The notes below the pieces were generated by a model, which saw only the letters and a program-made list of their open reading frames with translations, was not told where the DNA came from and did no database searches. A DNA stretch of 64,000 nt from FEN-1350 sp964643355 (lineage in GTDB: Bacteria; Planctomycetota; Phycisphaerae; Sedimentisphaerales; Anaerohalosphaeraceae). The stretch lies in NCBI GenBank assembly GCA_964643355.1, contig CAZXPW010000009.1, positions 1-64,000 on the forward strand, in the 5' to 3' direction. This document shows, piece by piece, positions 41,329 through 50,707 of the stretch. Positions within the stretch are counted from its first letter, which is position 1. The number at the start of each line of letters is the position of its first letter. A program made the translations under genes and the position numbers.

Positions 41329-42990
41329 ATGTCCCGATTGACCCGGTTGCTGGCCGTGGCGACGGCCTGCGTTTTGGCGCTGCCGTTTTCATACGCGCTC
41401 GCACAGGACAGCGCCGATCCCCTGGAGGCATACGACGACACCGTCTCGATTCGCATCATGCGCGAGAAGGAAAACATCTGGTTTCCGGAAGGGGAAAGCA
41501 TCTACGACAACGTCATCACCCGCTTTATGGAGGATAAGCTGAACGTCAAGTTCGACGTGGAATGGGCCGTGGACAGCGGCTCCTATACCGAGCAGATCAA
41601 CCTGGCCATCGCCAGCAACAACCTGCCCGACATCTTCGAGGTGAACGAATCCCAGCTTTACCAGGTCATGCACAACGATATGGTGCAGCCGCTTCAGACC
41701 GCGTGGGACGAATACGCCAGCGACGAGGTGAAAGAGGTCCTTTCCTATAACAACAACCTGTTCTTTTCCAAGTGCACGCAGGACGGCGAAATCTACGCCT
41801 TCCCCAGAACCGACGATTTTGCCAGCGCCATCCCGATTCTGTTCATCCGGCAGGATTGGCTGGATAACCTGGGCCTGGAAGCGCCTACCGACCTGGATTC
41901 CTTCCTGGCCGTATGCGACGCCTTTACCAACGGCGATCCGGACGGCAACGGCAAGGACGACACGTTCGCCCTGGCCTTCGACAGCACGGGCACCTACTCG
42001 GTTTACGCCAGCGCGCTTTCCCACATGCTGGGCTTCCCGATCGACACCTGGCTGGAGGGGGACGACGGAACGCTGTACTATACCGACATCCAGCCCCAGG
42101 TTAAGGAATTTCTCCAGCTCATGCAGGACATGTACGCAAAGGGGTACATCAGCAAGGAGTACATCTCCACGAACACGGACAGAATGGCCTACCTGATCGC
42201 GGCCAACAAGGTCGGCATGATGGTGGGGTACTTCTGGACGGCGCTGTACCAGCCGCAAATGAGCTACATAAGCAATCCCGACGCGGAATGGATGGCCTAC
42301 CCCATCCCTTCCTATCCGGACGGCAGCTACCATGTCCAGGCGGACAACTCCTGCTATTCCTGGATCGTGGTCAATAAGGACTTCGATCATCCCGAGGCGC
42401 TGGTCAAGCTGCAGAACCTGTGGTACGAGCTGTGGCGGGGCGAGTACTCGCAGTGGTTCCACGGCCTGAACGCCGGCGATTACGCCCAGGCGCAGGAGGA
42501 CTTCAAGTATTACTCGCCGTTCTGGTGGGATCCGCCCCTGAAGAATTTCAACATCGCGGCGAATCTGCGAACGGTGCTGGAGGGCGACAGCGCCGATATG
42601 TCCCCCATCGAGAACGATCCCGAGGCCATGAAGGAATACACCGTCATCGAGGATTACCTCGGCGGCGACACAACGAACTACTACGGCTGGTCGCACTGGC
42701 TCAACAACGTCTACGCCTGGGACGTGATCGCGGATTACTACGGCGGCACCGATTCTTCCAAGTACGTCATCAGCCGCTACCAGGGCCCCATCACCAGCAC
42801 GATCGCGCGCCGGCTTCCCCTGGTCAACGCCCTGCGCACGGAGCTGTTCGACAAGATCATCATGGGCGCCGACGTGGACGAGACTTTCGACACGTACGTG
42901 ACCCAGTGGCATAAGATCGGCGGCGATACGATCTCGGAGGAGTACAACGCCTGGTACGCGGAAAACAAGGATATCTACTGGCCCGATTGA
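41329..42990 (+). CDS. ABC importer extracellular sugar-binding protein
   Basis: The protein has 553 residues, long-form like LplA-type binding proteins. The start follows AAGGAGG. The signal peptide VATACVLALPFSYALA ends with a signal-peptidase-I type site and has no lipobox cysteine. Features include ASNNLPDIFEVN, an EF-hand-like DPDGNGKDDTF loop (calcium binding in this family), and YFWTALYQPQM. It binds an oligosaccharide for the two permeases that follow. With two GH43 genes and the nearby GH51 gene, arabino- or xylo-oligosaccharides are likely. No ATPase gene is in the operon. Confidence 0.9.
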   Translation: MSRLTRLLAVATACVLALPFSYALAQDSADPLEAYDDTVSIRIMREKENIWFPEGESIYDNVITRFMEDKLNVKFDVEWAVDSGSYTEQINLAIASNNLPDIFEVNESQLYQVMHNDMVQPLQTAWDEYASDEVKEVLSYNNNLFFSKCTQDGEIYAFPRTDDFASAIPILFIRQDWLDNLGLEAPTDLDSFLAVCDAFTNGDPDGNGKDDTFALAFDSTGTYSVYASALSHMLGFPIDTWLEGDDGTLYYTDIQPQVKEFLQLMQDMYAKGYISKEYISTNTDRMAYLIAANKVGMMVGYFWTALYQPQMSYISNPDAEWMAYPIPSYPDGSYHVQADNSCYSWIVVNKDFDHPEALVKLQNLWYELWRGEYSQWFHGLNAGDYAQAQEDFKYYSPFWWDPPLKNFNIAANLRTVLEGDSADMSPIENDPEAMKEYTVIEDYLGGDTTNYYGWSHWLNNVYAWDVIADYYGGTDSSKYVISRYQGPITSTIARRLPLVNALRTELFDKIIMGADVDETFDTYVTQWHKIGGDTISEEYNAWYAENKDIYWPD

Positions 42991-43003
42991 TCCCATCGCC
43001 CTT

Positions 43004-43050
43004 CGGCACGGCGGACGGGACGGCGAGAGCCGCCTCCCTCCGTTGTGCCG
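43004..43050 (+). promoter_or_regulatory. Hairpin between binding-protein and permease genes
   Basis: CGGCAC and GTGCCG end a long imperfect hairpin with GGACGGG and CTCCCTCC pairing inside. It lies between the stop of the binding protein (42990) and the permease ribosome site. Such hairpins often stabilise or attenuate transcripts so that more binding protein than permease is made. Similar hairpins occur in the other two importer operons here. Confidence 0.6.
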
Positions 43051-43071
43051 GCGTATTTTTGGAGGATGAGC

Positions 43072-44010
43072 ATGCTTCTTTCAAGCTACGGCCCGAAAAA
43101 CCGTCAAAAACAAACGGGGACCCTGCGGTTCAACCGAACCTGGCCCCTCCACCTGATGATGCTGCCGCCGGTGATCATGCTGCTGATTTTCGCCTACGTC
43201 CCGATGGTCGGCATCGTGATCGCCTTTCAGGATTTCATCCCCACCCGGGGGTTCTTCGGCTCGGAATGGATCGGGTGGGAGAACTTCGAATACCTTTTCA
43301 TGCTGCCGGATTTCGGGCAGATCGTATGGAACACGCTGACCATCGCCGTTGAAAAGATCGTTACGGCCATCGGCTGCGGGCTTTTGTTCTCCCTGCTGAT
43401 CAGCGAGATCAACAACCGGCTGATCAACAAGGTGTCCCAGTCGCTGATCCTGTTTCCCTGGTTCATTTCCTGGGTCATCCTCGGGAACGTGTTTCAGGAC
43501 GTGCTTTCGCTGGACGGCGCCGCGAACTCCGTCATCAAGGCGCTGGGCGGAAACAGCGTTTTCTTCATGGGCGACAACGGCTGGTTCCGCTTCGTGCTGA
43601 TTTTTACGAACATGTGGAAGGACATGGGTTACAACATGGTCATCTTCCTTACGGCGATCGCCGGCATCGACCCGGGGCTTTACGAGGCCGCCACCATCGA
43701 CGGCGCCGGCAAGTTCCGCCAGGCGATCAGCATTACGCTTCCCAGCATCAACCCCACGATCATCCTGCTGGTGACGCTCGCCCTGGGCGGCGTGCTCAAC
43801 GCGGGCTTCGACCAGATTTACGTACTATACAACAACGCGGTGATCGATACGTCGGAGATCATCGATACCTATATTTACAAGCTGGGCTTCTACGACGCGC
43901 AATACGCGCTGTCCACGGCGGCGGGCCTCTTCAAGTCGGTCGTGGGCTGCGTGTGCCTGTCCCTGTCGTATTACCTGGCGAACCGGCTGGCGAACTACCG
44001 CATCTTCTGA
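43072..44010 (+). CDS. ABC sugar importer permease (LplB type)
   Basis: This encodes 312 residues from the ATG at 43072, six bases after GGAGG. There are six membrane helices, and the permease EAA loop is at YEAATIDGAGKFRQAISITLPSI, which contacts the ATPase. It has LplB/UgpA-type length. It pairs with the following gene and the preceding binding protein. No ATPase is encoded nearby, so a shared MsmK-type ATPase elsewhere in the genome is likely. Confidence 0.92.
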   Translation: MLLSSYGPKNRQKQTGTLRFNRTWPLHLMMLPPVIMLLIFAYVPMVGIVIAFQDFIPTRGFFGSEWIGWENFEYLFMLPDFGQIVWNTLTIAVEKIVTAIGCGLLFSLLISEINNRLINKVSQSLILFPWFISWVILGNVFQDVLSLDGAANSVIKALGGNSVFFMGDNGWFRFVLIFTNMWKDMGYNMVIFLTAIAGIDPGLYEAATIDGAGKFRQAISITLPSINPTIILLVTLALGGVLNAGFDQIYVLYNNAVIDTSEIIDTYIYKLGFYDAQYALSTAAGLFKSVVGCVCLSLSYYLANRLANYRIF

Positions 44011-44023
44011 AAGGAGGGCGAAC

Positions 44024-44923
44024 ATGACCCGGGTGAAAAACCGTATCCGCGAAAGCGTCGGGTACCGCGTCTTTACCGTTTTCAACTACGCTATCGTGCT
44101 GTTCTGGTCTTTCCTGTGCATCGCCCCGTTTCTGCATATGCTGGCCGTCTCGCTCAGCGCCGTGGGACCGGCCAACGCCAACGCCGTGGGGTTGTGGCCG
44201 GTCGGCTTTAACTACGACGCCTACGCGGAAGCCTTTTCCGAAAGCCAGGTGCTGAGTTCGCTGAAACAGTCCTTTCTGCGGGTGGTCGCGGGCGTGTCCA
44301 TCCAGATGCTGTTCACCATCCTCGCCGCCTATCCCCTGTCCAGGGAGAAGAAGGCGTTCCCGCAGCGGAATTTCTACGTGGTTTTCATCGTCATCACCAT
44401 GCTGTTCAGCGGCGGGCTGATCCCCAGCTACATCCTCGTGGTCAATTACCTCAAGCTGACGAACACCGTCTGGGCGTTGGTACTGCCCAGCGCCGTGCCG
44501 GTTTTCAACCTGATCATCCTGTTGAATTTCTTCCGTCAGGTTCCCCGGGAGATTGAGGAATCCGCCACCATCGACGGCGCCAACCACTGGGTGCTGCTGA
44601 CCCGCGTCTATCTGCCGCTGTCGAAGAACGCGCTGCTGACGCTGGTCCTGTTCGCGTGCGTCGGGCACTGGAACGCATGGTTCGACGGCCTGATCTACAT
44701 GCGCGATCCCATATACTATCCGTTGAGCACGTACCTGCGCACGGTTTCCGAACGGCTGAACAACGTGACCACCATGGAGGACGCGCGCCTGATGATGCGC
44801 ATGTCCAAGCGAACGCTGCTGATGGCCTACACCGTCATCTGCACCCTGCCGATCGTATGCGTCTATCCTTTTTTGCAGCGCTACGTCAAAAGCGGGCTTG
44901 TGCTGGGCAGCGTAAAAGGCTGA
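44024..44923 (+). CDS. ABC sugar importer permease (LplC type)
   Basis: The protein has 299 residues, and the start follows AGGAGGG. The six-helix permease has an EAA loop at EIEESATIDGANHWVLLTRVYLPLSKNALLT. It forms the second half of the channel with the previous gene, 13 bases upstream. The C-terminal part includes the long cytoplasmic NNVTTMEDARLMMRMSKRTL stretch characteristic of LplC permeases, then a final helix. Confidence 0.92.
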   Translation: MTRVKNRIRESVGYRVFTVFNYAIVLFWSFLCIAPFLHMLAVSLSAVGPANANAVGLWPVGFNYDAYAEAFSESQVLSSLKQSFLRVVAGVSIQMLFTILAAYPLSREKKAFPQRNFYVVFIVITMLFSGGLIPSYILVVNYLKLTNTVWALVLPSAVPVFNLIILLNFFRQVPREIEESATIDGANHWVLLTRVYLPLSKNALLTLVLFACVGHWNAWFDGLIYMRDPIYYPLSTYLRTVSERLNNVTTMEDARLMMRMSKRTLLMAYTVICTLPIVCVYPFLQRYVKSGLVLGSVKG

Positions 44924-44970
44924 AGCGGCCAATACGGTATTCGCGTACGATACGCTAAGGAGGACTCTGA

Positions 44971-46470
44971 ATGAAAAAAGCGGTATGCGGCATCGTCATC
45001 TTTTTGCTGCTCCTCTCCTCCGCCTGCGCGGAGGAAACGCTAATGCTGCTGTCCCCGGAGGAAAGCGGGCTGTTTTATAAAAATCCGAACGAGGACATCG
45101 CCATTTTAGGGGTGGATGTGGCGGATCCTTCGATTTTCGTGGACGACGACGGCATCTATTACTGCTATCCTTCGTCCGGGGCCATCGAAGGCTTCATGGT
45201 CTGGTCGTCCACCGATATGGTCAGCTGGCAGGGGCACGGCTACTGCTTCAAGCGTACGGAGGACCATTGGGCGACCGGGGATTACTGGGCGCCCGGCATC
45301 ACGAAGCACGACGGCGTCTATTACCTGGCTTACAGCGCACGGGACCGTATCACCAACCTGATGCGGATCTGCATCGCCAGTTCCCCAAGCCCTCTGGGCC
45401 CGTTCGTCGATATTCCGGACTCCTCTCCCCTCGGAGGGTTCAGCCAGCTGAAAAACAACACCATCGACGCTGAGCTGTTCTTCGACGACGACGATACCCC
45501 TTATCTGTTCTACTCCAACGACTGGCGGCAGGTGGACAACACCGGCAACCGCATCAGCGAGTGCTACGTGACGCAGCTGAACGCGGCGCTTACGGCGGTC
45601 GAGGGCACGCCAGCGCTGGTGGCTACGCCGCAGGATGCCTGGGATACGCTGCGCAGCCCGCAGGTCGACGAGCTGTGCATTTATAACGAAGGCCCCTGCG
45701 TCCTGAAGCATTCGGGCCGGTATTACGTCTTTTTCTCGGGCAATCACTTCGACGAACGCCAGTATTCCATCGGCTACGCCGTGGCCGATTCTCCCCTGGG
45801 GCCCTACACGAAATACGAGGACAATCCCGTGCTGTACACCGAGGACGCCTGGGAGGATATCTCCGGTACCGGGCACTGCGGCATTACCCAGACCGCCGAC
45901 GGGAAAGAATACTTCATGATGTACCACCGTCATTTTTCCGCCATCCTGCGGGGCGGCGACCGGATCATGGCCATCGACCGCATGGGATTCCGGGAGGACG
46001 GAAGCGTGTACGTATGCGGGCCTACGCAGTCCTGGCAGCCCCTGCCGTCCGGCGACGGTGCCATCGGCAATATCGCGGGCCGGGCCGCGCTGACCAGCGA
46101 TACGATGGACGAGGCGGCGCTGAAGCTTTTGACGGACGGAGAATTTACCCTTCATACCAAGTTCCGCCGCTATGAGGCCGACCTGCCTCAAAACGCCTCC
46201 TGCACGCTCGCTTTCGCCTTTGACGCGCCGTGTTCCGTAAGCGCGGTGATGGTCTATTCGTCGGCCGATCCGTCGCTGGGCCTTTCCGGCTGCACGGTGC
46301 AGGTGGGCGACACGTCCCCGGAGAAAATGGAGATTACCTACGATTACAACGGCCAGGGCATCCTGTGCTTCCAACCGGTCGAATGCGACCGCGTAACGAT
46401 TACGATCGACCCCGGCGACTGTCTCGGAAGCGCCGCCGCCATCAGCGAAGTCGTTATTCTGGGTCAATGA
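44971..46470 (+). CDS. GH43 beta-xylosidase/arabinofuranosidase, exported
   Basis: The protein has 499 residues. The start follows AAGGAGG. A signal peptide (IVIFLLLLSSACA) leads into the five-bladed propeller. Catalytic residues are visible: Asp52 in VADPSIF, Asp166 in NTIDAELFF and Glu240 in YNEGPCVL. After the propeller, a ~120-residue C-terminal beta domain begins near FTLHTKFRRYEADL. GH43 enzymes remove xylose or arabinose from hemicellulose or arabinan. Being exported, it would trim polymer outside the cell for the importer encoded just upstream. Confidence 0.92.
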   Translation: MKKAVCGIVIFLLLLSSACAEETLMLLSPEESGLFYKNPNEDIAILGVDVADPSIFVDDDGIYYCYPSSGAIEGFMVWSSTDMVSWQGHGYCFKRTEDHWATGDYWAPGITKHDGVYYLAYSARDRITNLMRICIASSPSPLGPFVDIPDSSPLGGFSQLKNNTIDAELFFDDDDTPYLFYSNDWRQVDNTGNRISECYVTQLNAALTAVEGTPALVATPQDAWDTLRSPQVDELCIYNEGPCVLKHSGRYYVFFSGNHFDERQYSIGYAVADSPLGPYTKYEDNPVLYTEDAWEDISGTGHCGITQTADGKEYFMMYHRHFSAILRGGDRIMAIDRMGFREDGSVYVCGPTQSWQPLPSGDGAIGNIAGRAALTSDTMDEAALKLLTDGEFTLHTKFRRYEADLPQNASCTLAFAFDAPCSVSAVMVYSSADPSLGLSGCTVQVGDTSPEKMEITYDYNGQGILCFQPVECDRVTITIDPGDCLGSAAAISEVVILGQ

Positions 46471-46480
46471 GGTGAGAAGG

Positions 46481-47524
46481 ATGGCTGTTCGAAAAGCCCG
46501 GTTCCTGCTGTTGATAACGCTGGTCTTACTTTGCGCGGCGCCCGCGCTGGGAGAGGAGGAAACGACGATGCGGACCTACACCAATCCGATCGCCGCACGG
46601 GGGGCGGACCCCGATCTGGTTCAATTCGAGGATACCTATTACTACTGCTATTCGCAGGGGTATGCCCTGGTCGTCGCCAGGGTGGACGATCCGACCCGGC
46701 TGGACGATTACGATGCCGCTACCGGCGCGGTGGTTTATGTCGCGCCGGAGGATACCGCCTATTCCTACGAATACTGGGCGCCGGAGCTGCACCGGATCGA
46801 CGGGGCCTGGTACATCTATGTGGCCGCGGACGACGGACAGAACGAAACGCACCGGATGTACGTGCTGAAATGCACGGGCGACGTGCCTACGGAGGATTTC
46901 GAGATGGTCGGCAAGGTCGCCGATCCGAGCGACAAGTGGGCCATCGACGGAACGGTTTTCCAGTACGGCGGCAAGCTGTATATGGTCTGGTCCGGCTGGG
47001 CCGGAGACGTAAACGTGCAACAAAACCTGTATATCGCCCCCATGAGCGACCCTTGCGCCATCAGCGGTGAACGGGTGATGATCTCCTATCCCGCCAAGGA
47101 CTGGGAAACGCGGTATTATCCGATCAACGAGGGCCCGGCCGTCCTGGTTAAGGACCGGACCGTTCAGCTCGTCTACAGTGCCAGCGCCAGCTGGAAGGAC
47201 GATTATTGCCTCGGCCTGCTTACCTACCGGCCGGAAAACGGGGACATCCTCGACGCCTCCTCCTGGGTCAAATCGGACGGCCCGGTATTTGAAAAGCAGC
47301 CGGGAAGCTACGGCCCCGGCCATTGCAGCTTTATTCAATCACCCGACCATACGGAAGACTACATCGTCTATCACGCCAACATCGTTTCCGGCACGGGCTG
47401 GAACGGGCGCAGCGTACGGATGCAGAAATTCACCTGGGACGGGGACGTGCCCGTTTTCGGCCAACCCGTGGACGTCGGCGTCGCGCTTCCGCTGCCTTCG
47501 GGAACGGTGCGGCAGGCGGATTGA
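46481..47524 (+). CDS. GH43 family glycosidase, exported, single-domain
   Basis: This encodes 347 residues from the ATG at 46481, four to five bases after GGTGAG; a GTG at 46472 has no ribosome site. A signal peptide (LLLITLVLLCAAPALG) precedes a single GH43 propeller with GADPDLVQ (Asp43), SDKWAIDGTVFQYGG and INEGPAVLV, the three catalytic positions. It begins ten bases after the first GH43 gene, so the two act together on arabinoxylan or arabinan side chains. A hairpin terminator at 47576-47602 ends the operon. Confidence 0.92.
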   Translation: MAVRKARFLLLITLVLLCAAPALGEEETTMRTYTNPIAARGADPDLVQFEDTYYYCYSQGYALVVARVDDPTRLDDYDAATGAVVYVAPEDTAYSYEYWAPELHRIDGAWYIYVAADDGQNETHRMYVLKCTGDVPTEDFEMVGKVADPSDKWAIDGTVFQYGGKLYMVWSGWAGDVNVQQNLYIAPMSDPCAISGERVMISYPAKDWETRYYPINEGPAVLVKDRTVQLVYSASASWKDDYCLGLLTYRPENGDILDASSWVKSDGPVFEKQPGSYGPGHCSFIQSPDHTEDYIVYHANIVSGTGWNGRSVRMQKFTWDGDVPVFGQPVDVGVALPLPSGTVRQAD

Positions 47525-47575
47525 CGGGATTTACGGCGCTTTAATGCGTCGGCGGTTATCGATGCCGCCGTTTTC

Positions 47576-47602
47576 AACGGGCCGCCCTGTGGGCGGCCCG
47601 TT
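47576..47602 (+). terminator. Terminator of the importer-GH43 operon
   Basis: AACGGGCCGCCC pairs perfectly with GGGCGGCCCGTT around a 3-nt loop, 52 bases past the stop. There is no T-run after it, so efficiency is uncertain. Confidence 0.65.
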
Positions 47603-47651
47603 ACGGTGCGTATCGAATGCGGGAGGCTGTTGTTCCTGTTTGTTTTCATCG

Positions 47652-47981
47652 TCAGCGTTGTGATTGAACCATTTTAATTCGTTCTTTTTTTATACGGGTC
47701 AGATATATTTGTATTTCCCGGTGAATCCGTCTTGAAGCGAACCATGGAAGGGATTTGCGGTAGAGAGACATGCAGCCTTTGATCACGATCAGTTCCGCAA
47801 CGGTGTACTGCACCCCCTTATAGGGCAGTTTCTGGCATATCGACGAGTAAGCATCCGTTTTCAGGACAGGAACGCCGTTAATGATCACCTGCTCCGGGGA
47901 GTCCAGAAAGATCTCCAGCGCGTTTCGAATAACGTGCGCATCCGCGTCGGAGAAGCCGGGGAAAGATTTTACGTCTGCCAA
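47652..47981 (-). CDS. Small protein of unknown function, paralog C
   Basis: A TTG start at 47981, eight bases after GGGGG, gives 109 residues and aligns the N-terminus with paralog B at 3444-3746 (LADVKSFPGFSDAD against MARVQSYHIFSDNE). The ATG at 47996 would be five residues longer. The conserved core is ALEIFLDSPEQVIINGVPVLK, then YTVAELIVIKGC, then SLPWFASRRIHREI, with a basic end. This copy is the most complete. The family is unknown to me. On the minus strand upstream there is an AT-rich region with a TGCTATTATATAGCA palindrome, perhaps its promoter or an operator. It stands alone between the GH43 operon and ECF module 3. Confidence 0.65.
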   Translation of the reverse strand: MADVKSFPGFSDADAHVIRNALEIFLDSPEQVIINGVPVLKTDAYSSICQKLPYKGVQYTVAELIVIKGCMSLYRKSLPWFASRRIHREIQIYLTRIKKERIKMVQSQR

Positions 47982-48181
47982 GAAGCCATCCCCCATTTCT
48001 GTTTATATAATTATGCTATATAATAGCACGAATAATAAGTTATGAATGTAAAATTGTTATGAAATGTCCTGTTTCTCCCGCATCGGATACCGCACACTCC
48101 CCCGGCCCTTTCTTCCGGGTATCCTGGCCGTGGCGGATGCGAACGGCGGAGCGACGGGGGTTCTCCGCAAACGTGCAAAGA

Positions 48182-48222
48182 GCCCCCGCGCGTGTCGCAG
48201 TGCCTGCCACACGCGCGGGGGC
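48182..48222 (-). terminator. Terminator of ECF module 3
   Basis: GCCCCCGCGCGTGT pairs perfectly with ACACGCGCGGGGGC, a 14-bp stem. On the minus strand it is followed by TCTTTG. It lies about 70 bases past the stop at 48293. Confidence 0.75.
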
Positions 48223-48292
48223 GAATAGCTTTCGTCGGGTTCAACCGGAAGCTTTCGGAAGGCCGTTACCGCGCTCTCCACGGATCGTCGTT

Positions 48293-49669
48293 TCAGTTGC
48301 GAACCTCGATCAGTTCGTCGCCCATAAGCGTGCCGAAGTCGATGGCCTGCGCCTTCACGATGTCGCCCGTCCACGCGTTGAGGCGTACGATCCAGCTTAG
48401 GAACACCTCGCCGTCGGCTTCCATCGCGTCCCGGTCGTCATACGGCGCGAGGGTGATTTTCCACAGCGGCGCGTCCGGATCGGTGACGTCGTAGAAATAG
48501 ATCAGGCTCGTGCAGCGCTTCGCCGTTTCCTCGGGCACGCCCAGCTCCGACACCAGCGCGTTTTGAGCCGCTTTGACCGCCTCCGCAAGCGTCAGCGAAC
48601 GCTCGTCCGGCAAACCGTACCGGTGCTCCGCATAATACCTCCATTCGCCGCTCACGCTGTTCGGGTCGGTCTCCAGCTGCGCTTCGATAGTCGGCCGAAT
48701 CTCCTCGGTAATCGCCCGCTTATCCTCAAGCGGCCACATCGACACGCTTTGCCCGCTCAGGCCGTGCGCATCCGCGTAGTCCATGATCATGCCGGAAACC
48801 TTCCGCTCAAACGCCCGATCCGTGTCTTCCTCGGCGGCCTTCATTTCGGCCGGAGACATCACGAACGGATTGTCCGTGCTGGAGAGCACCCGGCCATCGT
48901 CGCCCACGGCGCAGGAATAGGTTATCGCGTCGCCGCTGGCGGGACAAAAGAAAACCTCATAGTGAAGCAGCTTTTCATCCCTGTCTGAAACATGGGTGCG
49001 GTAAACCCAAACGATGTCGCAGCCCGCCATGTCGCTCTCCGAGAAGCCCCAGACGGCCATAACCTCCCTGCGCGCGACGGCGATCGCCTCGTCCGGCGTA
49101 ATCGCATCGTCGCCGGGCATACGATAGAGGTCGTCGTCGCTGCCCATCAGGCCGCTGTCAAGCAGCATCTGCGAATACCATGCCTTCTGTTCCATAGGCC
49201 AGCCGTCGAAGGGCCCCAGTTCCTTTTCCAGGATGCTCTCCAGCGAAATGACGTCCGTGCGCCCGTCGATGCCGTAGCGGTCCACGATCAGCGCGTCCAC
49301 GCGCGCTTCCCGTTCCCCGTCGCTCATGCCGCCCGCAAGCAGCGCGTCGGCTTCGGTATTATCCATCCCCACGTTGTATTGCTTCATCAACTTCAGGAGC
49401 GTCAGTTTCTCATCCAGCGTCCAGTCGTCGTAATAACCGTGTTCGAACTGGACCTGCGCCACATCCTCGAAATACTGGTTGGATATCCACGTGTACGCCA
49501 GCGCCGTGCCGATCGTCAGCACGAGCACCAGGATCACGATTCCCAGGGTGATTCTATGCCTGCGTTTCACCGTTAATGCCTCCATATGGTCCATCGTCAG
49601 CCGCATGTGGGCTGCATAGTGCTCGGGCGCAGGCGAAAAAGCGTTTCGCAGTTCGTTCCAGTCGTTCAT
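48293..49669 (-). CDS. Anti-sigma-like membrane protein paired with ECF sigma factor 3
   Basis: The protein has 458 residues. A 35-residue cytoplasmic head (MNDWNELRNAFSPAPEHYAAHM) leads to a single helix (ITLGIVILVLVLTIGTALAYTW) and a ~390-residue extracellular part. That part contains two PepSY-like stretches: DAITPDEAIAVARREVMAVW, and RSLTLAEAVKAAQNALVSEL with WKITLAPYDDRDAM. The ATG overlaps the sigma stop as ATGA. I infer that this is the membrane-bound regulator of sigma factor 3 with an extracellular sensing domain. It is longer than, and only loosely similar to, the partners of sigma factors 1 and 2. Confidence 0.65.
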   Translation of the reverse strand: MNDWNELRNAFSPAPEHYAAHMRLTMDHMEALTVKRRHRITLGIVILVLVLTIGTALAYTWISNQYFEDVAQVQFEHGYYDDWTLDEKLTLLKLMKQYNVGMDNTEADALLAGGMSDGEREARVDALIVDRYGIDGRTDVISLESILEKELGPFDGWPMEQKAWYSQMLLDSGLMGSDDDLYRMPGDDAITPDEAIAVARREVMAVWGFSESDMAGCDIVWVYRTHVSDRDEKLLHYEVFFCPASGDAITYSCAVGDDGRVLSSTDNPFVMSPAEMKAAEEDTDRAFERKVSGMIMDYADAHGLSGQSVSMWPLEDKRAITEEIRPTIEAQLETDPNSVSGEWRYYAEHRYGLPDERSLTLAEAVKAAQNALVSELGVPEETAKRCTSLIYFYDVTDPDAPLWKITLAPYDDRDAMEADGEVFLSWIVRLNAWTGDIVKAQAIDFGTLMGDELIEVRN

Positions 49670-50136
49670 TGCTTTTCCTCCTCTCCCAGTCTGGCCGTCA
49701 GGGCCTGTTTACCCTGATGGATCCGCCACTTGACCGTGCTCTGCGTAAGGCGGAGCATCCCCGCGATTTCCTGAATCGTATACCCTTCCACGTGGTGCAG
49801 CGTCAGCGGCAGCCGGTACCGTTCGTCGATCCCCTTGAGCGTCTCCCAAAGAGCCTTGTCGGGCGGATCGGGCGCGGGCAGCGTATCGTTCAGTTCCACC
49901 CACGGCCGGACGCGCCGTTTGCGCAGCATCTTTTTACACTCGTTAATGAGGATGCGCACCAGCCACGTTTCGAAGTATTGCGGCTGCCTGAGGCTGCCCA
50001 GGTTCATCCAGGCCCTCACGAGCGCCTCCTGCGTCGCGTCCTCGCAATCCGCCTCGTTCGTTAGGATGCTCAGCGCAATGCGATGCAGCCGGTCCGCCTG
50101 CGCCATTGCGCGGCGCTCAAATTCATGTCGTTCCAA
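49666..50136 (-). CDS. ECF-type sigma-70 factor 3
   Basis: A TTG start at 50136, seven bases after AGGGG, gives 156 residues. It aligns the N-terminus (LERHEFERR) with that of sigma factor 2 (MTRDEFERR). The open frame extends to 50295 but without any start signal. Region 2 shows LHRIALSILTNEADCEDATQ and FETWLVRILINECKKMLRK. Region 4 shows YRLPLTLHHVEGYTIQEIAGMLRLTQSTVKWRIHQGK. It is coupled to the downstream anti-sigma gene. A CTCTAATAG motif lies about 33 bases upstream. Confidence 0.87.
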   Translation of the reverse strand: MERHEFERRAMAQADRLHRIALSILTNEADCEDATQEALVRAWMNLGSLRQPQYFETWLVRILINECKKMLRKRRVRPWVELNDTLPAPDPPDKALWETLKGIDERYRLPLTLHHVEGYTIQEIAGMLRLTQSTVKWRIHQGKQALTARLGEEEKQ

Positions 50137-50168
50137 GTCGCCGCCCCTTCCTGTTGTTGCGATCGCAT

Positions 50169-50178
50169 CTATTAGAGT
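50169..50178 (-). promoter_or_regulatory. Putative ECF -10 element upstream of sigma factor 3
   Basis: ACTCTAATAG on the minus strand shares TCTAATAG with the motif before sigma factor 1, at a similar distance (33 bases) from the start codon. CGTC is changed to ACTC, so this copy is the weakest. Confidence 0.35.
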
Positions 50179-50227
50179 CTGCTTATTCATCAAACGATAG
50201 GATGGACTATTTTCAATCCTTGGGTTG

Positions 50228-50419
50228 TCAACAGTAAGTCGAACAAAAACTATAAGGTGCATGCTTCCTGAATTCGACTGGAGAGCGGTACCCAAGGGTG
50301 CTGTGCAGCGGGATATGGTTGAACCAGTGAACGTCGTTCGCTAATTCCGATCTCAGCTGCTCAAGCGTGTCGAACCGTCTGCTTGCAGTGAATTCCGCCT
50401 TGATCATTTTTCTTCGCAA
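50228..50419 (-). pseudogene. IS3-family transposase C-terminal remnant
   Basis: The 63 residues contain FDTLEQLRSELANDVHWFNH followed by PLHSTLGYRSPVEF. This is the end of an IS3-type DDE integrase core (usually YN..R.H..LGY.SP..F). Nothing matching the rest of a transposase is present upstream; only a few degraded codons continue to about 50470. No intact inverted repeats were found. It is a dead fragment, lying between sigma factor 3 and the histidine kinase gene. The 288 bases from 50420 to the kinase start hold no other gene. Confidence 0.75.
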
Positions 50420-50707
50420 TGATGAACCGAGGGTATCCCCCCTCTTGACCCTTTTAGCCGAATTCTCGACCGACCGGATAAGGTGACTCCTCTTCCCTCC
50501 GAGAATGTTTTTTCAAACTTTGGGGGAAAGTTATGGTAATTATGGTAAAGTACCGTTCGCGCGATCCCCTGAGGATCAAATATCCGATAGAAAGGGACAA
50601 TAAACAGCCTTTGCGCGGATAAACGTCCGTATGGTGCCCGGCGTCGATTGACAGCTATTTTTCGGGCGAAGTATGATAAGCAAAAAGAGAATGATGGGGC
50701 GAAATAA

